Below are positions 15,847 to 24,283 of a DNA stretch of 55,817 bases, piece by piece. Where the stretch lies: positions 1-55,817 of IMG/VR virus record IMGVR_UViG_3300046474_000593; one strand, 5' to 3'. The position numbers and the translations under genes were made by a program. This DNA is from a virus. Below the pieces are notes generated by a model. That model had not been told where the DNA came from and ran no database searches. It was given only the letters and a program-made list of their open reading frames with translations. Numbering within the stretch: position 1 is the stretch's first letter; each line of letters begins with the position of its first letter.

Positions 15847-18537
15847 TCAGGTACGAAGCGCTCCAACCCAAGCCGATGTAACTTCGGCGTACTGCCGTCG
15901 AGAACGCTCATCGAAATGCACAGAGTCGGACAACTGACCATATTCAACTCCAGTGCTTGCGTTGGTTGACTCTACAGTGATCGGCCAAGCGTTTTCTTGG
16001 GACAGATGCGCGTGCATCGGCAGGAGCCAGACCTTCGTGTCACCGGCAGCCCGCTTGGATTTGACGAAAGCCAGATGCGGAAGGATTGCCGCGTTGACGC
16101 AGGTAGTCCAGCTCAGATCCGCGTTGACGCCACGTGGCCGAGGATTGGTGACAAACGCGATATGGGCGTTTGGCAGGGCTTCGCGGATCTGGGCATACAT
16201 AATGGTCATGCCGCGATCAATCTGCCCGGTTGCCACTGTCTCTGTCTGCTGCAAAATATCGTTCGTATACAGGTTGCAGATCACGAAGTCAGGATCTGCG
16301 AAACTGAATCGATCCAGGTAGAACCGCATGTCAAATATGTAGCCATTCTTGATCATGGTCGGCTTGTTGGTGTTGTCGGCTGTAGTCGGCACCTTTAGGA
16401 ACGGGTTACTGGTCAGCTTGCCAGCTTCGTTGGCCAGATACGCCGCCTCGCTACCGACAGCCACTGGGCTAACAGCATCGGTATGCTCATAGATGTAGTC
16501 GGCATACTCGCGACTCTCGCGACCTTCCGCCTGTGCGCCGTTGTTGTTCATGGTGCCGATCATGGTAGCTGTGAGCCCCATCGCCGCCAGACGCTCTTGC
16601 AGGTAAACCACGGTAAACCGGTTCGTCAGGCTGTCTCCAATTGATAAGACCTTTACCGTCCCGGCGGCACTAGCAGGCGCCACATACGTCGACAGCTCCA
16701 GTCGGGAGCGATAATTAAGAATGCCGGCGCCAAACCGACGAACACCAAACGTCGCCGTTGAGCCGACACGGTCGCCGTCTACCAGTAACGTATCCCGGGA
16801 TTGGTTAATCCAAGGTCGGTTGTTCTTCAGCGTCGAGAACGTCAGATTGAAGTTGGTTACATCGCTGCGCTCCTGCATCACGTTGGCCGCGAAGATCGGC
16901 AGTTGCTGACCAGCGTTCAAGAACATATGTGGCGGAAGAAGAACGTTAACCGCCGTGTCAGGAAGCTTTTTCTCAAGTGCAGCAAGGCGATCATCGGTGC
17001 CAAGAGCGGAAGGGTAGTCGCCCTTTCTAATCCAGAACGCTGGGGTCTGGCTAAGATGCGCTTGTACGCCAGCTACCAAAACGTTCGCGGATGTGGCCTG
17101 GCTCTCGGTACCGATCAGGTAATAAAGCAGGTCATTACGATCAACAATCTGGACGCTGGCACTGTAGATGCGAACCGTGTTAGGCGCACCCACCGGAGAG
17201 ATGTCTGCCTCGAGAGTCAGGTTGATGGTTTGGACGGAAGCGCTAGAAGTCCAAATAAACACCCGAGGAGTGCCGAACACTCCGGCCTGATCGGTCTGGT
17301 AGTACGCCCGGAAAAACGCATGACTGCCACCAAACGGAGTACTCAGGTCCATGCCGACATATGGTCGACGAGCAGTCGGGTCGGCGGCGCCGCGGGTCAA
17401 TCCAAGGGCCGTCAACACTGCACTCGACACGTCAGCTATTACGGTGCTGCCAAAGCGGCGCGGGAAGCTATCTGCGTTGATGCCGTAGGGACATTGATTT
17501 TTCACTGAGCCGCCGGGTACATCGCCGGCCACTGGAAGCTGCGTGCTAACTACCTTGTTAAGCGACCTGGCAAAAATTGCAGTTTTCCATCCGCTAGCCC
17601 TCGGCACGCTGTTTCCGGTTATCACTTTCTGAGCGGTCAGTCCCCGGTCTGCTGCCGCTTGGTCGTGAACGTGGGAAACTGCAGAAGAAGAAGAAACCGA
17701 GAGCGCCTGCCGGAAGTAGCCACTACCGTCGGCAGGCGTCAGAAGAGTGCCAAGACCCGCACCAGCTGAACGGTAGTAATAGGGCGGAATCAGCAGTTCG
17801 CTTCCGTCAACTATCAGGGCGCCACTAGGGAGAACAATTTGCTCTGCCAGATTTTCCGCGTATGCGAAATCTATTTCCGATACTACGGACAATCCGTTAA
17901 TCGACATCAGCTGAATTATCTGGTCGAACTTCTCAGTCGGAAGTACGGGCGAAACCCCAGTAAAAGAAGCCACTTTGTATAAGTTTGCCGCTATGTCGTA
18001 CCACAGGTAGTTAATGCCAGTAGTGACGATCACCAGCTTTACATAGCCTGGGAGCTCCGTCGAATCCGCAGGACCTGCGTTGCTGATGTTCATTACCACG
18101 CTGCCGCGCTTCTGATAAACGGATCTAGGCATGTAGACAGCCGGGCCGCCGCCGTAAGCGCCACCGCTGTCGATAACAGGTCGCAGGCTGCCGAAGGAAA
18201 TGGTGGTGGGGCTTATTACAGCATCTACAATTGCCCCATTTTGAGTACGGCCAACTTCGACCTGAACGCCAGAATCGTTGCGGTACCGGACCTCAAATGT
18301 CCCATCCTGCGCTGGTACTGTGAAGAACCGGTTATTCGTTCCTGTGCCGCTTGTAGCAGCAAGACCGTCGGCAATGGTCGTATAGCTACTCATGCTTGCC
18401 AGGAACTGGGCATAAATCTTCTTCAGGGTCGGGACGGTCACCCCATTGATCGTTACGGTGTCATTATTCGACAGAAACAGGGCGTTCGCCTGACTCACAA
18501 GCTGCTCAAACAGCAGTACATCAGCCGTCCCGCTCAT
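15847..18537 (-). CDS. tail fibre / tailspike-like protein with C-terminal SGNH (GDSL) hydrolase
   Basis: An 896-aa virion protein. The N-terminal about 100 residues resemble fibre proteins with a short phage-type module (ADGLAATSGTGTNNRFFTVPAQ). The middle is beta-rich. The C-terminal about 260 residues form an SGNH hydrolase: block I LSIGDSLTNR (Ser636), the block III-like LYTND, and block V DSVHF with Asp871 and His874. SGNH domains in tail proteins often deacetylate O-antigen or capsule, so it is a candidate depolymerising or deacetylating fibre. It lies between the connector genes and the sheath, not with the other fibre near the baseplate. Confidence 0.8.
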   Translation of the reverse strand: MSGTADVLLFEQLVSQANALFLSNNDTVTINGVTVPTLKKIYAQFLASMSSYTTIADGLAATSGTGTNNRFFTVPAQDGTFEVRYRNDSGVQVEVGRTQNGAIVDAVISPTTISFGSLRPVIDSGGAYGGGPAVYMPRSVYQKRGSVVMNISNAGPADSTELPGYVKLVIVTTGINYLWYDIAANLYKVASFTGVSPVLPTEKFDQIIQLMSINGLSVVSEIDFAYAENLAEQIVLPSGALIVDGSELLIPPYYYRSAGAGLGTLLTPADGSGYFRQALSVSSSSAVSHVHDQAAADRGLTAQKVITGNSVPRASGWKTAIFARSLNKVVSTQLPVAGDVPGGSVKNQCPYGINADSFPRRFGSTVIADVSSAVLTALGLTRGAADPTARRPYVGMDLSTPFGGSHAFFRAYYQTDQAGVFGTPRVFIWTSSASVQTINLTLEADISPVGAPNTVRIYSASVQIVDRNDLLYYLIGTESQATSANVLVAGVQAHLSQTPAFWIRKGDYPSALGTDDRLAALEKKLPDTAVNVLLPPHMFLNAGQQLPIFAANVMQERSDVTNFNLTFSTLKNNRPWINQSRDTLLVDGDRVGSTATFGVRRFGAGILNYRSRLELSTYVAPASAAGTVKVLSIGDSLTNRFTVVYLQERLAAMGLTATMIGTMNNNGAQAEGRESREYADYIYEHTDAVSPVAVGSEAAYLANEAGKLTSNPFLKVPTTADNTNKPTMIKNGYIFDMRFYLDRFSFADPDFVICNLYTNDILQQTETVATGQIDRGMTIMYAQIREALPNAHIAFVTNPRPRGVNADLSWTTCVNAAILPHLAFVKSKRAAGDTKVWLLPMHAHLSQENAWPITVESTNASTGVEYGQLSDSVHFDERSRRQYAEVTSAWVGALRT

Positions 18538-18586
18538 TTGAAGTCCTCAATTTATGCGGCACGCGAATGGCGGCCAAAAGTTTCGA

Positions 18587-19465
18587 TCAGTCACCGGTGT
18601 ACCAAGGATCAAGCGCACCGTTGAGCAGGTAGTTCATGTTTTGCAGGTCGGTATCGAGCGCCTCCTCGACAGAGCTGGCCTGACCGTTCAAGTCCATCGT
18701 TGGAGCGATGATCTCGGTCGCCTGCTGGATCTGCGTGGTGGCGTAGTCGATGGTGTAGAACAGGTCCATCCGATAGAGATCGGCCTTTTGGAACTGGTCG
18801 GTCATCAGTGAGCCGGATGATCGGATGATTCCTGAGGAGCCATCCGTAAACGCGATGTTGTTGCCGTCGGACAGGGCCGAGTCGATCGGGTCTGCCACAG
18901 CGGCGCGGTCGTCAGGAGAGTTCGCCCAGATGATGATCTGGACAGTCTGTTCCTGGCGCTTCGTTTCCTTGATCGCGGTACCGAAACCGCCAACGCGAGT
19001 GACGATGCTGTGCGCGCCGGTAATGGTGATGACCGGGCCGACGCTGGAAGCGCCGGGAGTCATCGAGGCGAGCGCGGCTGCCGCCGATGTGAGCGTGTCG
19101 GTCGTCTGCATCGCGTACACGTAGTTGACGCCATTCAGGTTGATCAGCAGGTTCTGCTTGCTGATCGTGCCGGAGAGCGTCACGACCGACCCGGATACCG
19201 TCATCACAACGGTATGGACCGGATCCGTCAGGGGCTCCCATCCGCGCCCCAGGTAGCGCGTGGTCTTCCGGTCCTTGCCATACGGGTAGACGCTGATGTG
19301 CGCCCAGCCAGCGGTAAGGTCTGTCTCGAGCACGTTCGGCACTGGCCATCCAGGGTAAACCCGCACCGGGATACCGGCAGCGCTCGGCTGCCCGGTCCCG
19401 TTCGGGTAGGCAAGCGCGGCAACCTGCGCGGCAACCTGCTTCATTACGTCGGTCAGGCTCGCCAT
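18587..19465 (-). CDS. structural protein, probable tail terminator / head-tail joining protein
   Basis: A 292-aa protein in the connector cluster. The start (MASLTDVMKQVAAQVAALAYPNG) and the RVYPGWP..HISVYPYGKDRKTTRY segment resemble phage tail-terminator or neck proteins, although it is long for that group because of an inserted beta domain (about 90-180). ATG at 19465 is chosen over an upstream GTG, with AGG 7 nt before it. It precedes the SGNH fibre gene. The function is inferred from order only. Confidence 0.6.
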   Translation of the reverse strand: MASLTDVMKQVAAQVAALAYPNGTGQPSAAGIPVRVYPGWPVPNVLETDLTAGWAHISVYPYGKDRKTTRYLGRGWEPLTDPVHTVVMTVSGSVVTLSGTISKQNLLINLNGVNYVYAMQTTDTLTSAAAALASMTPGASSVGPVITITGAHSIVTRVGGFGTAIKETKRQEQTVQIIIWANSPDDRAAVADPIDSALSDGNNIAFTDGSSGIIRSSGSLMTDQFQKADLYRMDLFYTIDYATTQIQQATEIIAPTMDLNGQASSVEEALDTDLQNMNYLLNGALDPWYTGD

Positions 19466-19467
19466 CG

Positions 19468-20106
19468 TCACACCTGCGCTTGCATTGCGGTGATGCGCCA
19501 GCCCATATCGGTCAGTTCAGCGCTCGAAATCATGTATTTGCGGTCGAGGTCGTCGCGGATGATGTCGCTGGTGCGGAGCACGATGCCGGGGTAAGCCGGA
19601 AGCAGGATCAGCCACCACGGGGTTTTGACGTCCTGAGGCAGCTTCGCCTCGTTCGTCTCGCCCTTGGTGCCCTGCAAGATGCTGGCGGGCCAGCCCTGCA
19701 TGATTGGCACCTCGTCGGCGCGCACACCGCCGGACCAGCCCCCAAGGCCTACGCCGCCATCCTGGCCAACCCGTAGCACATCGACGGTGCGATTCGTCTG
19801 TACGCAGTAGATCGGCAGCGTGTCCTGCATGGCGGCGATGAAGAACGTACCCTGCCGGCCGACAAGGAAGTCACCAACAGCGAACTGCCGACCATCGAAC
19901 AGGCCAAGCCACGTTGCCTCGCCGTATTTGTTGGGCGCGCTGTAGGTGAATTTGGTCGTGAAAGAGACCGGCAGCGTCTGCAAAGCGGTTGTCGACAGCG
20001 GGTCATTGGCGCTCGTCGCGCGAAACTGCTGGTAGTCGAAACCGATTCGCTTGGCGGCCTTGCCGTAGCCGATGTAGATCTTGGCCTGAAGCTTTGTTCC
20101 GTCCAT
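19468..20106 (-). CDS. head-tail connector region protein
   Basis: A 212-aa protein of the head-tail interface, starting MDGTKLQAKIYIGYGKAAKRIGFDY. A repeated pattern of short beta strands (FLVGRQGTFFIAAMQ, PWWLILLPAYPGIVLRTSDIIRDD) fits structural proteins encoded between adaptor and tail terminator. It follows the adaptor gene by 1 bp. No specific family is claimed. Confidence 0.6.
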   Translation of the reverse strand: MDGTKLQAKIYIGYGKAAKRIGFDYQQFRATSANDPLSTTALQTLPVSFTTKFTYSAPNKYGEATWLGLFDGRQFAVGDFLVGRQGTFFIAAMQDTLPIYCVQTNRTVDVLRVGQDGGVGLGGWSGGVRADEVPIMQGWPASILQGTKGETNEAKLPQDVKTPWWLILLPAYPGIVLRTSDIIRDDLDRKYMISSAELTDMGWRITAMQAQV

Positions 20107-20107
20107 G

Positions 20108-20500
20108 TCAGCCCCTTGCCAGGCTGATGCCGCCGTCGCCCAGTGACGGACCAGGCGGCACGCCGAGGAAGCCGCACAACTCGCGGCGCCAGATCCGATA
20201 AAGGTTCATGCGGTCGCGCACTTCGTTCTTGTTGTGCACCCAAACGGCGGCCTGATCCGTATCAAGGTTCTCGGTAGAGGACAGCACATCCGCCTCGAGG
20301 CCCGCAATCTTGGTCAGAAACGAGGTCATCGTGACCTCTTCCTCTGGCCGGAGGTTGTTGAGCCGGTGATTCATGGTCTGCCAGATCATCGGCGCGACCC
20401 AGCCCCAAGCCGTGTCGCGTCGGTCATCGAGCGTCACGTCGCCCTGCATCGGGTAACCGGCGTAGCGACGGGCGTCCGACTTTTGCTGGTCAGTAAGCAT
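20108..20500 (-). CDS. head-tail adaptor-like protein
   Basis: A 130-aa, mostly helical protein downstream of the coat gene: MLTDQQKSDARRYAGYP, then WVAPMIWQTMNHRLNNL and a helix about RIWRRELCGFLGVP. Helical proteins of this size and position commonly form the adaptor ring under the portal. The assignment is by size, helicity and order. Confidence 0.6.
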   Translation of the reverse strand: MLTDQQKSDARRYAGYPMQGDVTLDDRRDTAWGWVAPMIWQTMNHRLNNLRPEEEVTMTSFLTKIAGLEADVLSSTENLDTDQAAVWVHNKNEVRDRMNLYRIWRRELCGFLGVPPGPSLGDGGISLARG

Positions 20501-20528
20501 GATCGGCTCCTGCTACGGTTATCGGTGG

Positions 20529-20792
20529 TTACACTGCTGCGTCGAGCAATGCTTGCAGCGCGGCTTGATCGGCGGTCTCGTCGAAGGTAATGCCCTTCTC
20601 TGTCAAAGCGACCTTCGTTGCCTCAAGCTTGGCAGCGGCTTCAGCAACAGCAGCGTCCAGAGCCTTCTGCTCTTTGGCGGTCAGTTTCTTTGGTGCGTAC
20701 AGCTCGTGCTCACCTTCAACGAAGTCTTCCTCGTTGATGAGGACAAAATCGCCCTGCCCTTCACCCCACGGCTTTACTTGAACGGTGCCCAT
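20529..20792 (-). CDS. small structural-region protein with HeH/LEM-like C-terminus
   Basis: An 87-aa protein beside the coat gene. The N-terminus is short and beta (MGTVQVKPWGEGQGDFVLINEEDF), then a Lys/Ala/Glu helix follows. The end (ALTEKGITFDETADQAALQALLDAA) resembles the HeH/LEM helix-extended-helix motif often seen in small proteins next to phage coat genes. Its function is unknown; assembly or DNA end binding has been suggested for relatives. Confidence 0.6.
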   Translation of the reverse strand: MGTVQVKPWGEGQGDFVLINEEDFVEGEHELYAPKKLTAKEQKALDAAVAEAAAKLEATKVALTEKGITFDETADQAALQALLDAAV

Positions 20793-20843
20793 ATGTTTCT
20801 CCTGGAAAGAGTGCGCCCGAGGCCAAAGCCCCGGGCGCAGTCA

Positions 20844-21998
20844 TTACGCCAACAGCAGCGCGGTGTGTTCCGGCTTGACCATCGCAACACCCCAGGCCAG
20901 TGCGATTTCGTACTGGATCTGGCGATATTGCTTGTACAGCGAGATCTCGAACGACAGACCGCTGGTTGGGTCGGTGATGATCATGCGGTCGGAGGCGCTG
21001 TCGCCGCCTTCTGGCAGAGCTGGCGCGCGAGTGGCAACCGCCAGAGCCGAGCGGGCAAACGCCATGTTGCGAGTGGTTGCAGCGATGACGGTGATCGCGA
21101 CAGCCGAGGCAGCGAGTGCCTTGCGCAGGCCAGGGGCTGCCAGCGTAATGGTGCCGCCGTTCGAGACATCGCCGTCGCCGGAGGCCAGCACGTATTTGTT
21201 GGTGTCACCGGCAAAGGTGATCACGTCGCCAGCCAACAGAGTACCGGTGCCGGCAGAGGCCAGAGTGATCACGGTCGCACCGACGGCATAGCCGGCAGTG
21301 TTGGTGGTCGCCGACGCGCCGGTACCTGCAATGATAGTCTTCACCTGAGCAGATTCACGAATCGCGAAACCGTGCACGTCCAGCAGCACACCACGGCGCA
21401 GCAGGTTGGTGTCGGCCGCCTCGTTCGCCTTGGTCAGCTGACCCAAGGTGCGCATGCTGGCGCCTGCAGTGGTGTCGAGCACCATTTGCAGGTCGCTCAT
21501 TGGCGAACCGTTATCGGCCAGGATCTTGCGCATTTGCGCCGCTTCGGCCAGGTTGGTGGCGAATGGTACAGTGCCTGGAGCGCCGTAAGCCCGGGAAGAC
21601 TTCAGGCACAGGTTGGCGATGTCGCTTTCGACTTCGTTGACCAGTGCGCGCATGCCTTGGGCGAGCTGGTCGCGCAGGATGACGTTGTACGAGGCGCCGT
21701 TGTTGTCCAGGCCGCGTTTCTCTTCACCATTCCAACGCACCGGCACCCGGCGAGCTTTGGTAATGGTCATCGACACGGAGCCGATGGTCTGGTCGCCGTC
21801 GTTTGGCGGGGTCACCGCCGGGGTGATGTCGGATGCGGTTGCAGCCGGCGCCACTGGCGAGGTGACGGTCTGACCTACAGCGGCGCGGTCGTAGGTCATG
21901 TCGGACGAAACGGACGGAATGAAACCGACCAGTTCGCGCGATACGACGTCCAGGGCGTTGTAGATCGTGGTGGTAAGGCCGGTGAGAGTGTTGCTCAT
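20844..21998 (-). CDS. major capsid protein, P22 coat-like
   Basis: A 384-aa coat protein. The N-terminal MSNTLTGLTTTIYNALDVVSRELVGFIPSVSSD and the KARRVPVRWNGEEKRGL stretch resemble the P22 gp5 coat family. A beta-rich insertion about 225-300 (YAVGATVITLASAGTGTLLAGD..NGGTITLAAPG) could correspond to the surface insertion domain of that family. It follows the scaffold gene, as in P22-like head modules, which use no maturation protease. Confidence 0.82.
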   Translation of the reverse strand: MSNTLTGLTTTIYNALDVVSRELVGFIPSVSSDMTYDRAAVGQTVTSPVAPAATASDITPAVTPPNDGDQTIGSVSMTITKARRVPVRWNGEEKRGLDNNGASYNVILRDQLAQGMRALVNEVESDIANLCLKSSRAYGAPGTVPFATNLAEAAQMRKILADNGSPMSDLQMVLDTTAGASMRTLGQLTKANEAADTNLLRRGVLLDVHGFAIRESAQVKTIIAGTGASATTNTAGYAVGATVITLASAGTGTLLAGDVITFAGDTNKYVLASGDGDVSNGGTITLAAPGLRKALAASAVAITVIAATTRNMAFARSALAVATRAPALPEGGDSASDRMIITDPTSGLSFEISLYKQYRQIQYEIALAWGVAMVKPEHTALLLA

Positions 21999-22014
21999 GG
22001 ATTGCTCCTAGGGA

Positions 22015-22773
22015 TCAGTCGGTAACTTCGCCGCCCGCAGAGACGTGTGCATGTTTGCCCATGGGGTCAAGTGCATCGAATTGCGTACGGGAGATGGTTT
22101 TTTTGCCTTGACCGCCATTCCCACCGTTGTTCGAGGCGCCAGAGCCGGAAGCCCCAGAACCTTTCAAGATGTGATCGCGGTGCGGGTATTGCTCAACAAG
22201 GGATTCGATTGCTTCGTCGAAGTCAGCGAATTCGCCAGGACGCGTGCGGCTGTAGATCTTGTTGCCGTGCTGGTCGTAGGCGATGGTTTTGCCATCCTCG
22301 ACTTTGAAGGCGGCGCCGAATTTGGACTGGACCAGGTCTGCAGGGATTGCCAGCTTCTCGCTGATGTACTTGGAACGGCTGAATGCACCGCCGATCTTTT
22401 CTTCGTAGAGCTGCTTTTCGAAGGTCTGCGCCTTGGTGGACCATTCATCAACCTGGCCTTTGTAGGCCTTGCTGATTTCTTCCTTCACCTTCTCGATCTC
22501 ACCGGCATCCACCAGCTTTTTCTGATCAAGGTTGGCGACGATCTCCAGGGCTTTCTTGGCAGCAGCGCCGTCCGTGATCCCCTCGAACGCTTTCAAAGCG
22601 GTTTCAGCCGCCTCTTTGCCTTCGCGATGGGTCTTGGCTTCAGCGTTGAGCCGAGTGATCGTGTTCACGGTGCCAGGCGCATCGAATGCCACCTCTTTGC
22701 CGTCGTCGTACACGTACACAGGCTTGCCGTCTTGCAGTACAACGTGGCCTTGGTCATCCAATTTCAGTTTCAT
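22015..22773 (-). CDS. putative scaffolding protein
   Basis: A 252-aa, highly charged, mostly helical protein with Ala/Lys/Glu heptad-like stretches (NAEAKTHREGKEAAETALKAFEGI) and a Gly/Ser-rich linker near the end, directly upstream of the coat gene. This composition and position fit an internal scaffold. Start 22773 has GGAG 8 nt upstream; an ATG 18 nt earlier overlaps that site. Confidence 0.72.
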   Translation of the reverse strand: MKLKLDDQGHVVLQDGKPVYVYDDGKEVAFDAPGTVNTITRLNAEAKTHREGKEAAETALKAFEGITDGAAAKKALEIVANLDQKKLVDAGEIEKVKEEISKAYKGQVDEWSTKAQTFEKQLYEEKIGGAFSRSKYISEKLAIPADLVQSKFGAAFKVEDGKTIAYDQHGNKIYSRTRPGEFADFDEAIESLVEQYPHRDHILKGSGASGSGASNNGGNGGQGKKTISRTQFDALDPMGKHAHVSAGGEVTD

Positions 22774-22851
22774 TGATGCATCTCCGGGCATCCGCCCATT
22801 TGTTGAGCCATCCGGCCCGGCGCGGCGCTATCCATCCGGAATCGCGCCCAT

Positions 22852-22877
22852 AAAAAAGCCCCGGCGAGTGCCAGGGC
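22852..22877 (-). terminator. intrinsic terminator between portal and scaffold genes
   Basis: Minus-strand hairpin of about 8 bp with one mismatch (GCCCTGGC/GCCCCGGC-type arms) and a 4-nt loop, followed by six T. It lies between the portal end and the scaffold start. Confidence 0.7.
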
Positions 22878-22892
22878 TGTATTCGGTGTTCG

Positions 22893-24281
22893 TTATTGCT
22901 GCGCGGACTTGGTCGGATCGAGCTTTATGGGCTGATTAGCAACCTTCGCCTTCTCCTCGTCCCAGTCGATCTCGTCACTGAGCAAGCCGCGGCGCTGCAC
23001 CTCATGGAACAGGCTCTCATCGGATAGGATCCGTGCCTTGTTGAGGCTCAGCAGGAACGGCATGGTCGTTTCAGGACTGAAGTCGACGTCGAAGTTGCCT
23101 TTGACCTTCACGTGCCCACCATCATCGAGCTTCATCCAAAGCGCGAAGTATTGGAGCACCTGGTCGAGCGCGTCTTCGAGTTGCCCGGCCATGGTCTGTA
23201 GCGGGCTCATCTCCTGAGCGGCCTCCTCCTCAGACTGCGAGGCTGTCTTGACGGCCTGCTTCTCCTTCTGGAGCAGCTTCGCCCCGGCGAGACGCATGTC
23301 CTCGACCAGATCAAGCAGTGACGTGCGTCCGGCATCAATGGCTTTGCCAGTGTGCTCGACCCACTTCATGTCGCAGTCTTTTGGAAGGCTCGTCGCCGAG
23401 CCAGCGCCGACAGTGATCGTCTGCCCCTCATCGAGACCAATCACTGCGAGCATCGGCACCCGGGCTACGTGCAGGATGTTGTCCTGATCACTCTGGGACT
23501 GCCAATGCTTGATGTTCATATTTGCCAGCTCGAGCAGTGGCGGTGTGGCGGTCAGGAAGCCGGTGCGCTTGGTGTAGAAGGTCGTCAGCGGGATGACCGA
23601 GAGACTGGTCAGCCCCTCATCATCCTTCTGCCAAGTCTTCTGCCCTTTGCCGTCGTCGACTTCTCGGTATGTCGCCCAGCCACCCGGCACCAGCACGCGG
23701 ATCTGATCCACGCTCTTGGTGCCGAACGCGCCATCGTCAACTTCGACGCACTCCATATAGCGGAACTGCGTCAGCACCTGCTCGCCGTTCTTGTTCATTG
23801 ATCGCCAACCGAGCACCTGCCCCGGCTTGATGACCACCGCATAAGGCCGAACGCCGGCTGATTTCTCTTCGGCCTTGGTCTTGATGCCTTCTGCCTTTGG
23901 ATGGTCAACCAGCACATGGAAGAGCCCGTGCGATAGGCCGCCACTGAAGAACGACTGGGCCCAGACCTGCAGGTTGTTGCCCTGAAGATCGAAGTCCTCG
24001 GCCATTTCCTTGATCTGGTCCGGCACGTCTTCGGTCAGCGTGATCGGGTCAGCGAATACGCGGCCGGTCATGTTCTGCACGGTCTCGCTCAGTGCTGGCA
24101 ATAACGTCGAGGTATTGAGCCTAGCGCTGTAAGCGTCGCCCTCCTCCTTCGGCCACTGCGGCAGGAACTTCTTGCCGGCCTTGCGCATGGCCCTGGTGCC
24201 GCCCATAAGCGCGTCGATGATGGCCCAGTCTTCGCGCATGGCGTCCACTGCCGGCAGCGTTTTGCTTGGGTCGTCAGACAT
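22893..24281 (-). CDS. portal protein (DUF4055 type)
   Basis: A 462-aa portal protein forming the dodecameric DNA gate of the head. It starts 2 bp after the large terminase ends, the usual order. Features: N-terminal DDPSKTLPAVDAMREDWAIIDALMGGTRAMRKAGKKFLPQ, the ALSETVQNMTGRVFADP segment, central WRSMNKNGEQVLTQFRY, and a C-terminal helical crown (PLQTMAGQLEDALDQVLQYFALWM). The start at 24281 (MSDDPSK) avoids a low-complexity basic extension that overlaps the terminase. Confidence 0.85.
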   Translation of the reverse strand: MSDDPSKTLPAVDAMREDWAIIDALMGGTRAMRKAGKKFLPQWPKEEGDAYSARLNTSTLLPALSETVQNMTGRVFADPITLTEDVPDQIKEMAEDFDLQGNNLQVWAQSFFSGGLSHGLFHVLVDHPKAEGIKTKAEEKSAGVRPYAVVIKPGQVLGWRSMNKNGEQVLTQFRYMECVEVDDGAFGTKSVDQIRVLVPGGWATYREVDDGKGQKTWQKDDEGLTSLSVIPLTTFYTKRTGFLTATPPLLELANMNIKHWQSQSDQDNILHVARVPMLAVIGLDEGQTITVGAGSATSLPKDCDMKWVEHTGKAIDAGRTSLLDLVEDMRLAGAKLLQKEKQAVKTASQSEEEAAQEMSPLQTMAGQLEDALDQVLQYFALWMKLDDGGHVKVKGNFDVDFSPETTMPFLLSLNKARILSDESLFHEVQRRGLLSDEIDWDEEKAKVANQPIKLDPTKSAQQ

Positions 24282-24283
24282 AG

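Noticed and set aside
20499-22025. Long plus-strand frame opposite the coat gene (508 codons)
   Set aside because: It is the antisense shadow of the coat and small structural genes, which have clear family features and ribosome sites; its protein is low-complexity Arg/Gly/Val.
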